From: Marinobacterium arenosum | GTDB lineage: Bacteria > Pseudomonadota > Gammaproteobacteria > Pseudomonadales > Balneatricaceae | Reading direction: 5' to 3' | Assembly: GCF_019795155.1 (NCBI RefSeq) | Contig: NZ_JAILYN010000006.1 | Coordinates: 1 to 64,000 of the forward strand | Length of the DNA stretch: 64,000 nucleotides | Part shown: positions 1 through 8,168 of the stretch, one piece after another | Position numbering within the stretch: position 1 is the first letter of the stretch | Layout: every line of letters begins with the position of its first letter | Made by a program: the position numbers and the translations under genes | The notes under the pieces: model-generated | Seen by the model: the letters and a program-made list of their open reading frames with translations, nothing else | What the model was told of the DNA's origin: nothing | Databases searched by the model: none

Positions 1-384
1 GCGTAAATGGCGAAACAGTTTGCCGCCGGAGGCCTTGTCAGCGGCCACGTACCGGTAGATCCATTCATGACTGACCGGATAACCAATCAAGTCGGCCACA
101 CCGCTGATCTGCTCAGGGCTCCAGTCGAGTCTCAGCGCCCATTCCACGTAGACGACCGTATCCTGTGGCACCCGATACTTAACCGCCTGCTTGCGCCTAC
201 GGGTTGCCTTGTACTGGGCAACATCAGGATCGTACGTGCCCCCCTGACTGTTACGCTTCAGCTCCCGGTAGACGGTGGATCTGTTCACATCAATACGGCG
301 GGCAATCTCGGCAGGCGTACATCCCTGCGCGATCAGAAGGGAAATCTGGTATCGTTTCCCCTCGGTCAACTGCTGATAACTCAT
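1..384 (-). CDS. IS30-family transposase, N-terminal part (runs off the window)
   Basis: The minus-strand frame opens with ATG at 384 and stays open to base 1 (128 codons). It begins MSYQQLTEGKRYQISLLIAQ and continues with a helix-turn-helix region ending RSTVYRELKRN, which is the typical N-terminal DNA-binding domain of IS30-family transposases. A second segment (DWSPEQISGVADLIG, then SHEWIYRYV) fits the family's linker before the DDE catalytic domain, which lies outside the window. The gene sits just outside the tRNA-Pro-derived repeat at 497-574, so it is either a separate insertion beside the island or part of a larger composite. Whether the full transposase is intact cannot be seen. Confidence 0.85.
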   Translation of the reverse strand, partial: MSYQQLTEGKRYQISLLIAQGCTPAEIARRIDVNRSTVYRELKRNSQGGTYDPDVAQYKATRRRKQAVKYRVPQDTVVYVEWALRLDWSPEQISGVADLIGYPVSHEWIYRYVAADKASGGKLFRHLR

Positions 385-824
385 AGTGGTACTTCTTCTA
401 CTTTGGCGAGCTGAAGCGTATCACTGTCAGCAGTTGGCCACCTCCCGCCTTTCAACCATGAGTGTTGCACTTATTATCTGAATTCAGGTCCGGCCTAGAA
501 ACAAAAAAGGCCGGTGATTGCTCAACCGGCCTAAGTTATTGAATTAGATGGTCGGGACAGCAGGATTTGAACCTATTCTGGCCATTTTTTCCTTTTCTGC
601 TCCACCCACAACAACCTTACTCAACCCCAGAGAGTACGAGGCTTGGAGCATAATCAGGATATTTGCCGTTACAGAGTTGGATTAGGGTGTTTTGGGGCAT
701 TTGGGACAAAAGTTGGGACAAATGACGCTTTGCCCCAGCACTTTTTCTGGATCAAATCTCTTCATATTGAGCGGAGCTCCAGCTTTGACAGCAAATAATG
801 CCATCAGGGTGATATTAGCCTGTA
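385..824. other. Non-coding segment between IS30 transposase and jetB; contains the left att-like repeat
   Basis: No supported gene. Bases 385-496 are the upstream part of the IS30-type element and probably include its terminal repeat, which I could not delimit. Bases 497-574 are the left direct repeat, annotated separately. Bases 575-824 contain a short direct repeat of TGGGACAAA near 700-722, a motif often found beside integrase attachment sites, and a minus-strand frame of about 40 codons without a credible start. Confidence 0.5.
497..574. repeat. Left copy of 78-bp direct repeat carrying tRNA-Pro 3' end (att-like)
   Basis: This block matches 7317-7394 with two mismatches. It contains the last 26 bases of tRNA-Pro (549-574, complement strand) and the tRNA terminator hairpin (GGCCGGT/ACCGGCC). 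Identity stops abruptly at 574, inside the T-arm region, so this is not a functional tRNA. The pattern is that of an attachment-site duplication left when an element integrates into the 3' end of a tRNA gene. Confidence 0.85.
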
Positions 825-1367
825 CTACTCGGTCACCTCGGAGAATAGCTCGTTAAAAAACGCTTTTCCTGCATTGCTCAGCACCCAGTTTCCCTTGGCG
901 TTTTGGAAAGCTATACAGCGCTTGGCCAGTATTTTGTCGATATTGGATGCCAAACCGCCCTTCAAATCACAGGCTGACAGGATTTCCTGCTTATCTTCGC
1001 CCTGTTCAATCTGCTTCAGGACTTCCTGGCTGACACCTGCATCTGGATTGGTCAGCAGCTCAAACTGATACCCCAACTCGGTCGCTCCCCGGCCCAGCAC
1101 CAACAGCAGGCCTTGTACTTTGCGCACGGCATCATTCTGCGCTTCATCGGAGTTGTATGAACGGATGTAAGCAAACCCTTCACGCATCACCAACTCGAAA
1201 CCGATATTGGAATACAGGTCACGGTAATAGCGATCGAGATTTGAAAACAGTTCTTCATACAAGGGGTTCGGCACCAGGCCGCTGTCTTTGAAAATGTACT
1301 CATTCACAGCCTGCCCATTGATAAGCGCTTCATACAGCTTTCGACTTTTCTGTTGATCAACTTGCAT
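825..1367 (-). CDS. jetB: JetB-like (MukE/KITE-type) subunit of Wadjet system
   Basis: This 180-aa protein is the predicted small winged-helix (KITE, MukE-like) subunit that bridges kleisin and SMC in a Wadjet anti-plasmid complex. I chose ATG 1367 because it follows GGAG by nine bases and overlaps the jetA stop by 11 bp, which suits translational coupling; a longer reading starting at 1427 would lie deeper inside jetA. The sequence has the acidic/aromatic N-terminal region (LYEELFSNLDRYYRDLY), a central helical part (GLLLVLGRGATELGYQF) and a C-terminal winged-helix-like end (LSNAGKAFFNELF), as in MksE/JetB families. It is the last gene of the four-gene operon. Assignment rests on size, position and general resemblance rather than on a diagnostic catalytic motif. 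Confidence 0.75.
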   Translation of the reverse strand: MQVDQQKSRKLYEALINGQAVNEYIFKDSGLVPNPLYEELFSNLDRYYRDLYSNIGFELVMREGFAYIRSYNSDEAQNDAVRKVQGLLLVLGRGATELGYQFELLTNPDAGVSQEVLKQIEQGEDKQEILSACDLKGGLASNIDKILAKRCIAFQNAKGNWVLSNAGKAFFNELFSEVTE

Positions 1368-2745
1368 GTGCAGGCTCCAGTGCTCTGACGTAATAAACCA
1401 GTTCGTACCCGTTATGCTGCAACGCACGTTGGCGGAACGTTGGCATGACGGTAAAACCCTTTTCGCTCATACACCATTTGATGGCTTCCAGCAGATCGCT
1501 CAGCTGGTAGTCGGGCAATGCCCGGCGCATGTGGAGATGAAGCGCCTTGTGAAGGTCATCGCAGTCATCTGGTGGTGTCCATTCGCTCACCCATTGCCGA
1601 ATCATCTCTTTTCGATATTGCTGCTGCCGCTCAAAGTCCTCACTCTCAGCATCCAGTTCGACAACCCGAGGCACACTGCTCTGTTGACGGAGCTGATCCA
1701 CACGGGCTCGCAAGAATTCTTCAAAATGAAGCCGCTGATCATGCCCATGCCACTCCAATCGAGCCCTGTAACGAACGGCACGCATGCCTGAAAATATCTG
1801 CCCAAATCGGAAAACAGGCTCATCTGGACGCAGCTGATTATTCCTGAGGCTGCCGTCCTGAAGCGACCGCGCCGCCTGCAGCATTTCATTAAACGCAGTC
1901 TCAATTGCGTTGTATTGCAAGCGCTGACGGGCGTTTTGCCGTACGTAGCGCTCCAGCGAGCGCCTGATTTTCTCAACATCTTTGGCATGTGCACGAATCG
2001 AGGCACTTGCATATCGGAGCTGCTGGCTAATGTGGGGTAACCCGGCTTTATGCAACAGGGTCGCAATGTCCTTCAGTGAGGTCAGGGCCGGCTGCCCGTC
2101 CTTGAGTGATTCACGCTCATTGAGGAACTGCAGGCTCGGCAATACATGGTGCCGGTAAATCTGGTCGATCTGCTCCAACGCCCTGCTCGCCTGCCGACTT
2201 TGTTCGAGATCGCCAAGCTCCAGCTGTTCTACCATCTCTGACAGACGCTCGGCCTGACCTTGCAAGCTGCTTACATTGTCCCGCATCTTTGCCTGGGTAT
2301 AACGGACATGCTCCCTGAGCAGTTCCAGCTGCTCATCAAATTGCCGATCCCCTTCGTGTAATGTGCATCGAGTCAGCGCTTCCAGACTATCGTGAAAACG
2401 CCGTCGCAGGTCCTCCAACTGAGCACTGGACAGCTCGCGCAAACGGCGGCGGTCGAAGTGGCGAAACATATCAACCACAAAGGGGGCCAGCACGAAAACC
2501 GCTCGATTCCGGTCTATCTCAATTACCAGATCCGCACGGCGCAGGTTGTCCAGTTCGAATATGGCGCGAAGACGCTTCTGCTCCACATCTGTTTGCTGCT
2601 CGAGCATCGCCCTTACCAGCTGATGATATAGCTTGATCGGTACTTCGCCGGGGCCGCCCTGCTGGTCAATATGGTCAATCAGTGCAAGGAAGATCGCCTT
2701 GTGCTCGATCATGGCGATTAGCGTTTTGTCCGTTGAGACGATCAT
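1357..2745 (-). CDS. jetA: JetA-like (MukF/kleisin-type) subunit of Wadjet system
   Basis: This 462-aa protein is the predicted kleisin that closes the SMC ring of a Wadjet complex. It has a winged-helix-like N-terminus (residues 1-100), a long alpha-helical, Glu/Arg/Gln-rich middle, and a C-terminal region resembling a small winged-helix domain (about 390-462), the layout of MksF/JetA proteins. Its ATG overlaps the jetC stop as ATGA, and its end overlaps jetB by 11 bp, so the subunits are tightly coupled and probably made in fixed ratio. In many described Wadjet operons the kleisin gene is first; here it is third. No catalytic motif is expected in this subunit. Confidence 0.75.
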   Translation of the reverse strand: MIVSTDKTLIAMIEHKAIFLALIDHIDQQGGPGEVPIKLYHQLVRAMLEQQTDVEQKRLRAIFELDNLRRADLVIEIDRNRAVFVLAPFVVDMFRHFDRRRLRELSSAQLEDLRRRFHDSLEALTRCTLHEGDRQFDEQLELLREHVRYTQAKMRDNVSSLQGQAERLSEMVEQLELGDLEQSRQASRALEQIDQIYRHHVLPSLQFLNERESLKDGQPALTSLKDIATLLHKAGLPHISQQLRYASASIRAHAKDVEKIRRSLERYVRQNARQRLQYNAIETAFNEMLQAARSLQDGSLRNNQLRPDEPVFRFGQIFSGMRAVRYRARLEWHGHDQRLHFEEFLRARVDQLRQQSSVPRVVELDAESEDFERQQQYRKEMIRQWVSEWTPPDDCDDLHKALHLHMRRALPDYQLSDLLEAIKWCMSEKGFTVMPTFRQRALQHNGYELVYYVRALEPAHAS

Positions 2746-5696
2746 GCATTCGCCTCAACGAACTCAGCGGTAGCGCTGTTTTTCGCCAGTGGGCGCAGTG
2801 ACTCACAGGCACCGTGGTAGACCACACGGCGTCGCTCGCTGTAAGCCTTCTCCGTGGCTTTGAACATGCCCAGATAAATGTAATGGCGCACCGCCTGCAC
2901 AATCTCGGCCGACATATCCGGGCTCGCTCCAAACAGCACAAAGCCATGCTGCTGGGCTATCTCAACCGCCGTCTGCAGGTTTTGCTGGTCGATCGATGCC
3001 ATTTCATCCATCACCAGCGGCAGGCAGATCTGCGCATCCTGCGCCAGCAAGCGCTTCAGCAGGATAGATAGCAGCAGGCTGTTGACCATGCTGGTGGTGC
3101 CGTTGGATTGCGCATTCTCAGTGAACTGATCCTGCCCAGCCAGACGGAACCGATACCGCACCTTCTCGATCAACTGATGCATCTGCAGTACCCGTCCGTA
3201 GCGCCCGGAATCGCGGAAGAACTCGTCACAGAAGTCATTCAGACGTTGATACAAGCGCTGTTCATGCAACTCCTCGCCAAACAGATTGATCTTGTCCAGA
3301 TCGCTCAGCAGCAGCTGAAAGCGGGGGTGAAGGTCACAGGCAAACTGCACCTCTTCCAGGTTCGATACGCTGTAGGCGCCAAACTCGCGATTGATCTCAG
3401 CGATAAAACCTTTGATCTGCCGTCCGGCCTCTCGCAACGCGTCCATCTGTATGGATGTGTGTTTGTTATGCGCACGTACCCGGTTCTCATAGTCCATCTG
3501 CTGCCCTTCAAGGGTACTAAACAGCCGCTCAAACTGCTGACGCAATGCCTTCAGATGCGCCATCTCGAAGCTCACCCGGTAAGACTCACTACCGTCACTT
3601 TCCAACAACTGCTGGCTCAGCAGCTTGCGCAGTGCCTCCATAAGCTCCTGATAGAGTCCACCCATTTCAGTGCACTGACGCTCCAACACAGCAAGCGCAT
3701 TCTCCGGCAGCGTTCGGGCCATGGGCTTAAGACTTGAGGCCCAGCCCTGTAATACACCATGACTGTTACTCAGCAACCCCAGACGGTCCAGTTGTTCAGA
3801 CAAGGTCTGTTTTTGCGCCTTCAGGCCTTCCAGTGATTCCCGTGCTTGCTGCTCCTGTCCCAACGCCCCGTCATACTGTTTTTTGTAGCGCTCTGTATCT
3901 TGCCGGGCTTCAGCGATCTGTTGCTGCAATTCTTCAAGCGATGCTTGTGCCTCATTGAACTGCTGAAAGTGGGTATCACTGGCCTTTAGGTGCGTGATAT
4001 TGGTTTCGAGAATACTCAGCTCAGCCTGCTCTGCCTTCAGCTTTTCACGCTGCTCTGCCTGAGTGAGTCGCGTATTGGCCAGGTGCTCTGTAAATTCCAA
4101 CTCCTGTTCCTGAATGGCATCTTTCAGCTTTATCAATTGCTGCTCGAGCTGCGCTCGTACTGCTTCAGGGTTATAAGGCGATGCCGTGACATTGGGCACG
4201 GGTTCACCGCACAACACCAACGCATCTTCTGTTGGCGCAAAAAGACCAGCAAATTGTTGCATCACCTCACGAGATGGCTGATCCAAAACAGGTGTTGCTT
4301 CGGCAAGGGAGGGGGCCAGGTTATACAGCACCGTGGCGGATTGTGGATCCAGCTGATCCAGCACTGAAGGCTTAAAGTGCTCCAGCTGATCCTTAATTCG
4401 ATCACGCTTTTTACGGTCACGGATCAAAGCATGATTAAGCTGCTCCATACGCGCTTGGCGCTGGCCTTCATCCTGCAGATCCGCAACGAGTGCGGCTTTA
4501 CGATTTGCCTGTTGCTGCAACTCAGCCAACAACTCCTCAGGCTCAAGGCCCGGATGCGCACGCTGGATCTCGCTGATCCGCTTAACCGCCGTTTCACTTT
4601 GTCTTAGCCGCCGCTCACGCTCTGCCTGACTACCCTCCATATGTTTGACACGATCACTTGAACCCCTGAAGCCTGCTTTGGCCTTATTCAACGCCTCTTG
4701 AGCAGCCCCATGTGTCTGTACGGCCTTCTCAATCAGAGGTTCTATTTTTGAATGCTCAGCTGCCAGCACCGCCTTCAAGTCGACATAAAACTGCCCCACA
4801 TCGCGTGATTGAGCCTCATACTGCCGATAACTGGTATCGAAACGCTCCCAATCTTCCTGCGCATTACTGATCCGCTGCAGCTCATCCCGTTCCGCACGCA
4901 ATTGTTCATAATCCTGCAGGATCTGATTGAGATCGACGCTCAACTCATCCGACTTACGCTGTTTTTCTCCTTCGATGATCGTCGCCAACGCATCGGGCAA
5001 GGTTCGACTGTCGTTGGCCCCGATATCAAAGGCCAGATGGATCAGCTGTTTCCAGGCCGCCAATTCCCGTTCCGTACCGCCCTGCTTCAGCGGCAGCAAG
5101 CAATAGCGGCCTTCTTCGCGGCTCAGTGGACGATGGGAAAAAAGCCGTTCCCGGATGGTTTTGCTGTCATGCAATGCTTCACCGCCCAATTGACTGAGCT
5201 CAGGCTGGATGGAAGCGAGCGACAGCGTTTCCAGCGGCGCGCCCAGGCCCTCATTACAGTCAGCGGCAAAATCCCAGAACAGATGTCGAATCTCGTCGTA
5301 GGCACAGGGCACAACAATACGTGCATAGCTGAACTCCTTACGCCCCTGATGAAGCAGAATGCAAAAAGGCCCATAGAGGTTTTCGGCTTCCAGCAAGATG
5401 AATGAATTCTGGTCTGGAAAGTAATATTTAAAGCTCTCCTGCGCGCTGTAAAAATCCCCTGAGCGACTGCGGAAACCAAACTTTCGTTCACACTTCTTGA
5501 AGTTCTCTTCTGGCAACAAAAACAGCTTGAGCGCATTCAGCATTGAGGTTTTACCGAGGTTATTACGGCCAAACAGCGCCGTGTGCTGATCAACCCGAAT
5601 CTCGGTATAGGCATAAGCGGCACTGTTCACGAACACCAGCTGGCGAATGGCGTACAGATCAGGGCAGGTATCGATTTGTTGAAACAGCGTATCCAT
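2742..5696 (-). CDS. jetC: JetC-like SMC ATPase (MukB-like) of Wadjet system
   Basis: This 984-aa protein is the predicted loop-extruding SMC motor of the defence complex. The N-terminal head has a Walker A motif GRNNLGKTS at residues 43-51. Two long coiled-coil arms fill roughly 230-850. The C-terminal head has a signature motif SNGTTSM (864-870) and a Walker B region LPLVMDEMASID (892-903). It is much shorter than MukB (about 1,480 aa), as expected for the Mks/Jet branch. A purine-rich ribosome site (GGAAGAG) precedes ATG 5696, and jetD ends 15 bp upstream. Base composition is lower in GC than the chromosomal genes to the right, in keeping with acquisition by transfer. Confidence 0.9.
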   Translation of the reverse strand: MDTLFQQIDTCPDLYAIRQLVFVNSAAYAYTEIRVDQHTALFGRNNLGKTSMLNALKLFLLPEENFKKCERKFGFRSRSGDFYSAQESFKYYFPDQNSFILLEAENLYGPFCILLHQGRKEFSYARIVVPCAYDEIRHLFWDFAADCNEGLGAPLETLSLASIQPELSQLGGEALHDSKTIRERLFSHRPLSREEGRYCLLPLKQGGTERELAAWKQLIHLAFDIGANDSRTLPDALATIIEGEKQRKSDELSVDLNQILQDYEQLRAERDELQRISNAQEDWERFDTSYRQYEAQSRDVGQFYVDLKAVLAAEHSKIEPLIEKAVQTHGAAQEALNKAKAGFRGSSDRVKHMEGSQAERERRLRQSETAVKRISEIQRAHPGLEPEELLAELQQQANRKAALVADLQDEGQRQARMEQLNHALIRDRKKRDRIKDQLEHFKPSVLDQLDPQSATVLYNLAPSLAEATPVLDQPSREVMQQFAGLFAPTEDALVLCGEPVPNVTASPYNPEAVRAQLEQQLIKLKDAIQEQELEFTEHLANTRLTQAEQREKLKAEQAELSILETNITHLKASDTHFQQFNEAQASLEELQQQIAEARQDTERYKKQYDGALGQEQQARESLEGLKAQKQTLSEQLDRLGLLSNSHGVLQGWASSLKPMARTLPENALAVLERQCTEMGGLYQELMEALRKLLSQQLLESDGSESYRVSFEMAHLKALRQQFERLFSTLEGQQMDYENRVRAHNKHTSIQMDALREAGRQIKGFIAEINREFGAYSVSNLEEVQFACDLHPRFQLLLSDLDKINLFGEELHEQRLYQRLNDFCDEFFRDSGRYGRVLQMHQLIEKVRYRFRLAGQDQFTENAQSNGTTSMVNSLLLSILLKRLLAQDAQICLPLVMDEMASIDQQNLQTAVEIAQQHGFVLFGASPDMSAEIVQAVRHYIYLGMFKATEKAYSERRRVVYHGACESLRPLAKNSATAEFVEANA

Positions 5697-5711
5697 GCTT
5701 ATTCTCTTCCG

Positions 5712-6515
5712 TTAGAGGTAGGTTTCCTGTTCGAGGGTCCTGTTAGTCTGCCGTAGCAATGCGATCAGCCGGTCCACCTCCGGGCTCACCCCCGTGTAGT
5801 TAGTCAAATCTGTTCGCGCGTGAACACTCAGCAACCGGTTGGAGGCTGCCAGTCGCGCTTCGATATCCTGAGGGTAGAGAAAGCGCATGGGAAGCTGTGG
5901 CATACGTTGACGCAGGGTTCTGAACATATGAATGCCCCCCAGGTCAGGATCGAACAGACAGTTCAACTCGGCGTAGCGCGCCAAAAACGGCTGCAATATC
6001 GCATTGGTGATTTGGTTGCCCGCCGCATATAAAAGATCGACCGGCTCGCTCAAGGCCCAGCCACAGTCAGGCAAAATAGCCAAGGTTCGCTCAAGCGCCA
6101 GGAAATTCTCAAGGTTCTCGACCAGCAGTGTGCGTTCAGCCGGTTTGACCGGGCACTGCCACTCCCGGCCTTCGAACAATATAACCTGAGGATGGGGTAT
6201 GGACTCACGGCGCAGTAGCAAACATGCACCGCTCACGCTCACGCGATGACTATTACCGGCCGCTGCGGCGCTCACACGGTCATTCAGCGCTTGCTTTGAG
6301 AATCGACTTTGCAACTCTTTGAGTGCTACCTGATCGAGAATTTCGACGGTGTGACGATTGGGGCCGGCCAGCTCCACACGGAACAGTTCGCGTCGCTGAC
6401 GGCTTGTGATGCCGGCAAGCTCAAGCTGTTTCTCAAAGGCACTGTAGTTTACCGGCTTGCCAGCGGCGACTTTCTCAAGGTAGTCAGACAGTCGTGTTTG
6501 TGATGTTTTTGCCAT
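5712..6515 (-). CDS. jetD: JetD-like Toprim nuclease subunit of Wadjet system
   Basis: This 267-aa protein is the predicted DNA-cleaving subunit, related to the topoisomerase VI Toprim fold, which cuts the plasmid once the SMC complex has processed it. Toprim hallmarks are visible: a glutamate in LLVENLENF (E133) and the acidic pair in LFDPDLGG (D189, D191). I start at ATG 6515; a reading from 6659 would add 48 residues that lie over the adjacent IS481-type remnant and look unrelated. AGGGAGA lies upstream. As far as I recall, JetD/MksG proteins are often larger (350-400 aa), so this is a compact version, with the N-terminal part (1-120) reduced. First gene of the operon, 15 bp before jetC. 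Confidence 0.8.
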   Translation of the reverse strand: MAKTSQTRLSDYLEKVAAGKPVNYSAFEKQLELAGITSRQRRELFRVELAGPNRHTVEILDQVALKELQSRFSKQALNDRVSAAAAGNSHRVSVSGACLLLRRESIPHPQVILFEGREWQCPVKPAERTLLVENLENFLALERTLAILPDCGWALSEPVDLLYAAGNQITNAILQPFLARYAELNCLFDPDLGGIHMFRTLRQRMPQLPMRFLYPQDIEARLAASNRLLSVHARTDLTNYTGVSPEVDRLIALLRQTNRTLEQETYL

Positions 6516-6564
6516 CCTGGCGTATCTCCCTGCTGCAGTGCAGCGTTTAAAAGTACCAGCTAAC

Positions 6565-6755
6565 TGTGATCTTTCAGTAGGTTGTTCATCTGAGGCCGAT
6601 TTGGAGAATTGGAGGCGCCAACCAAACCAAGCCTCCGAGGACCTCAGATGAACATTCATAAAAATGCCCGATTAACACCTCACGGTCGAGAAATTCTTGT
6701 CCGCCGTATTCTGGAAGAAGGCTTGAGTCTGTGAACAACCTATTGGCTTTACACA
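6565..6755. mobile_element. Internally deleted IS481-type element (MITE-like, 191 bp)
   Basis: Two 24-base inverted ends are visible, starting TGTGATCTTTCAGTAGGTTG on the left (6565-6588) and, on the complement, TGTGTAAAGCCAATAGGTTG on the right (6732-6755). Both resemble IS481 ends, which begin TGTGAA..AATAGGTTGT. Between them is the first part of an IS481-type transposase (6648-6734). The centre and 3' part are gone, leaving a short non-autonomous element. No clean target duplication is visible: the flanks are CTAAC and GCTAG. It ends about 50 bp upstream of the jetD start and so may overlap its promoter. Confidence 0.75.
6648..6734 (+). pseudogene. IS481-family transposase, 5' remnant (28 codons)
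   Basis: The frame from ATG 6648 reads MNIHKNARLTPHGREILVRR and stops after 28 codons at TGA 6732-6734, exactly where the right inverted repeat begins. This N-terminus is characteristic of IS481-family transposases, which are normally about 300 aa and continue into a helix-turn-helix and a DDE domain. The remnant cannot be functional. It was carried along in the deleted element described at 6565-6755. Confidence 0.8.
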
Positions 6756-6756
6756 G

Positions 6757-7316
6757 CTAGCTAAAATCCGCGCTGCCCCCCCCCCGCATTGAATCTCCTC
6801 GGGAAGGACCCACAGCGATCGCCGGTCGCCCTCGGCGCCCCAATCGCAAAAGCGCTATTACGGTGCGTTGCGGATCAACCTCCAATGCCACCGCGCCGAC
6901 TGCGTCGCTGAAGTGGTCGATCAAAATGGCGGTTCTGAGATAACGCTCGACAATTTCGGAAAGTGTCGCGGCTCGGGCTTACCGCCGGCTAATGTCGGCC
7001 TTCAGTCGGCTACACGAATACAGGTTGCTGATGAAGTTAACCGGGAACCAGACCTGTCCACCGGTTTGCTGGCGGGTAAACGCAATACATGATATACGGC
7101 CACGGATGCCGACGTTGAGGTCGAACAGATGGTGCAGACGGTCCGCAATTAACTCTGACTAGCTAAGCGCACCATAGCCGACCGAATATTTCTGCAGGCG
7201 GACCTAGCAAGCCTCGTTACCATTCTTACGAAAGGGCTATGAAAACACAGGAAAGAGGAAAAGGAGTCAATCGATTGGCGAACGGCGACCGTACGGTGAC
7301 CAGATATCTATATTCC
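6757..7316 (-). other. Decayed segment between IS481 remnant and tRNA-Pro
   Basis: No intact gene. On the minus strand one frame runs from about 7150 to 6757 with a single stop (TAA at 6979-6981). It reads GGQVWFPVNFISNLYS before the stop and SEIVERYLRTAILIDHFSDA after it, which looks like a gene broken by a point mutation. I do not recognise the family. A run of C residues lies at about 6777-6786. This is the place where an integrase would be expected beside the tRNA, but no tyrosine-recombinase motif is visible. Confidence 0.4.
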
Positions 7317-7394
7317 AGAAACAACAAAGGCCGGTGATCGCTCAACCGGCCTAAGTTATTGAATTAGATGGTCGGGACAGCAGGATTTGAACCT
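7317..7394. repeat. Right copy of 78-bp direct repeat (within tRNA-Pro and its terminator)
   Basis: This copy matches 497-574 with two mismatches and contains the intact tRNA-Pro 3' half. Together the copies bound about 6.8 kb, 575-7316, that holds the Wadjet operon. Confidence 0.85.
7318..7351 (-). terminator. Rho-independent terminator of tRNA-Pro
   Basis: On the minus strand GGCCGGT (7351-7345) pairs with ACCGGCC (7335-7329) across a nine-base loop, followed by TTTGTTGTTTC. It lies 18 bases after the tRNA CCA end. A copy is also present in the left repeat at about 509-531. Confidence 0.75.
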
Positions 7395-7445
7395 GCGACC
7401 CCCTGCACCCCATGCAGGTGCGCTACCAGACTGCGCTATGCCCCG
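7369..7445 (-). tRNA. proL: tRNA-Pro (GGG anticodon)
   Basis: The complement folds as a 77-nt tRNA. The acceptor stem CGGGGCA pairs with TGTCCCG, followed by encoded ACCA. The D-arm AGCGCAGTCTGGTAGCGC, the anticodon stem CCTGC/GCAGG with loop ATGGGGT (anticodon GGG, reading CCC), and a T-arm GCAGG-TTCAAAT-CCTGC are all present. The 3' 26 bases are duplicated at 549-574, marking this gene as the integration site of the neighbouring island. Confidence 0.95.
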
Positions 7446-7511
7446 ACACTTGAAAGCTCCCTAAGGAGGAGCGGTATACTAACCTAACAGGTTGATTATG
7501 TGAAGGTTTTT

Positions 7512-7868
7512 TCAACCTGATTTGAGTATTGATAGGATCTCTTCGAGTTCGCCGATGGTTTGCCGGATCACCTGCTTCATCTGCGAGCTGTCCTGATCGG
7601 CCGAGCTGCCCGCCAGCCACTGGCGAGCCCCACTGATCGTATAGCCCTGCTCGTAGAGCAGGCTACGAATCTGTCGGATCAGCAGCACATCCTGGCGCTG
7701 GTAGTAGCGACGGTTGCTGCGCTTGACCGGTTCGATCTGATCGAACTCCTGTTCCCAGTACCGCAGCACATGCGGCTTGAGGTCGCACAGTTTGGCGACC
7801 TCGCCGATGGTGAAGTAACGCTTGCCGGGAATCAGGGAACTGTCAGAGTTCTCCGCCGTTGTCGGCAT
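7512..7868 (-). CDS. MerR-family transcriptional regulator
   Basis: This 118-aa protein has a MerR-type DNA-binding domain in its first two thirds: [25 protein letters not shown], then [23 protein letters not shown]. The C-terminal tail is short and lacks the cysteine ligands of metal-sensing MerR proteins, so its effector is unknown. I start at ATG 7868; a TTG at 7877 is also in frame. It overlaps the end of ihfA by 26 bp. A MerR-like gene between ihfA and tRNA-Pro is a conserved arrangement in Pseudomonas-type genomes, and it is likely cotranscribed with ihfA. Confidence 0.85.
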   Translation of the reverse strand: MPTTAENSDSSLIPGKRYFTIGEVAKLCDLKPHVLRYWEQEFDQIEPVKRSNRRYYQRQDVLLIRQIRSLLYEQGYTISGARQWLAGSSADQDSSQMKQVIRQTIGELEEILSILKSG

Positions 7869-8160
7869 AGGCTTCAACTCGATCCTTCAGCTTCTGACCC
7901 GGACGGAAGGTGACGACCCGGCGCGCCGAGATCGGCACCTCCTCCCCCGTTTTCGGGTTCCGGCCCGGTCGCTGGCGCTTGTCGCGCAGATCGAAGTTAC
8001 CGAAGCCGGACAGCTTTACCTGCTCATTTGACGCCAGACTGGTGCGGATCTCTTCAAAGAAGGATTCCACCATATCTTTGGCTTCACGCTTGTTGAGGCC
8101 CAGCTCTTCATTGAGACGCTCGGCCATATCCGCTTTAGTCAAAGAGCCCATATCACTCAC
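7843..8160 (-). CDS. ihfA: Integration host factor subunit alpha
   Basis: This 105-aa HU/IHF-fold protein forms a heterodimer with IHF beta, which bends DNA sharply in recombination, replication and sigma54 promoter activation. The sequence has the family pattern [22 protein letters not shown] and the beta-arm [22 protein letters not shown] with the conserved NPxTG. It starts 8 bp after pheT ends, the classical pheT-ihfA order, so it is likely expressed partly by read-through. IHF is relevant here because two sigma54 promoters lie downstream at 19177 and 20636. Confidence 0.97.
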   Translation of the reverse strand: MSDMGSLTKADMAERLNEELGLNKREAKDMVESFFEEIRTSLASNEQVKLSGFGNFDLRDKRQRPGRNPKTGEEVPISARRVVTFRPGQKLKDRVEAYADNGGEL

Positions 8161-8168
8161 CCTTGTGA

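Noticed and set aside
549-574. A second tRNA-Pro gene
   Set aside because: Only the 3' 26 bases are present; the anticodon arm, D-arm and 5' acceptor strand are missing.
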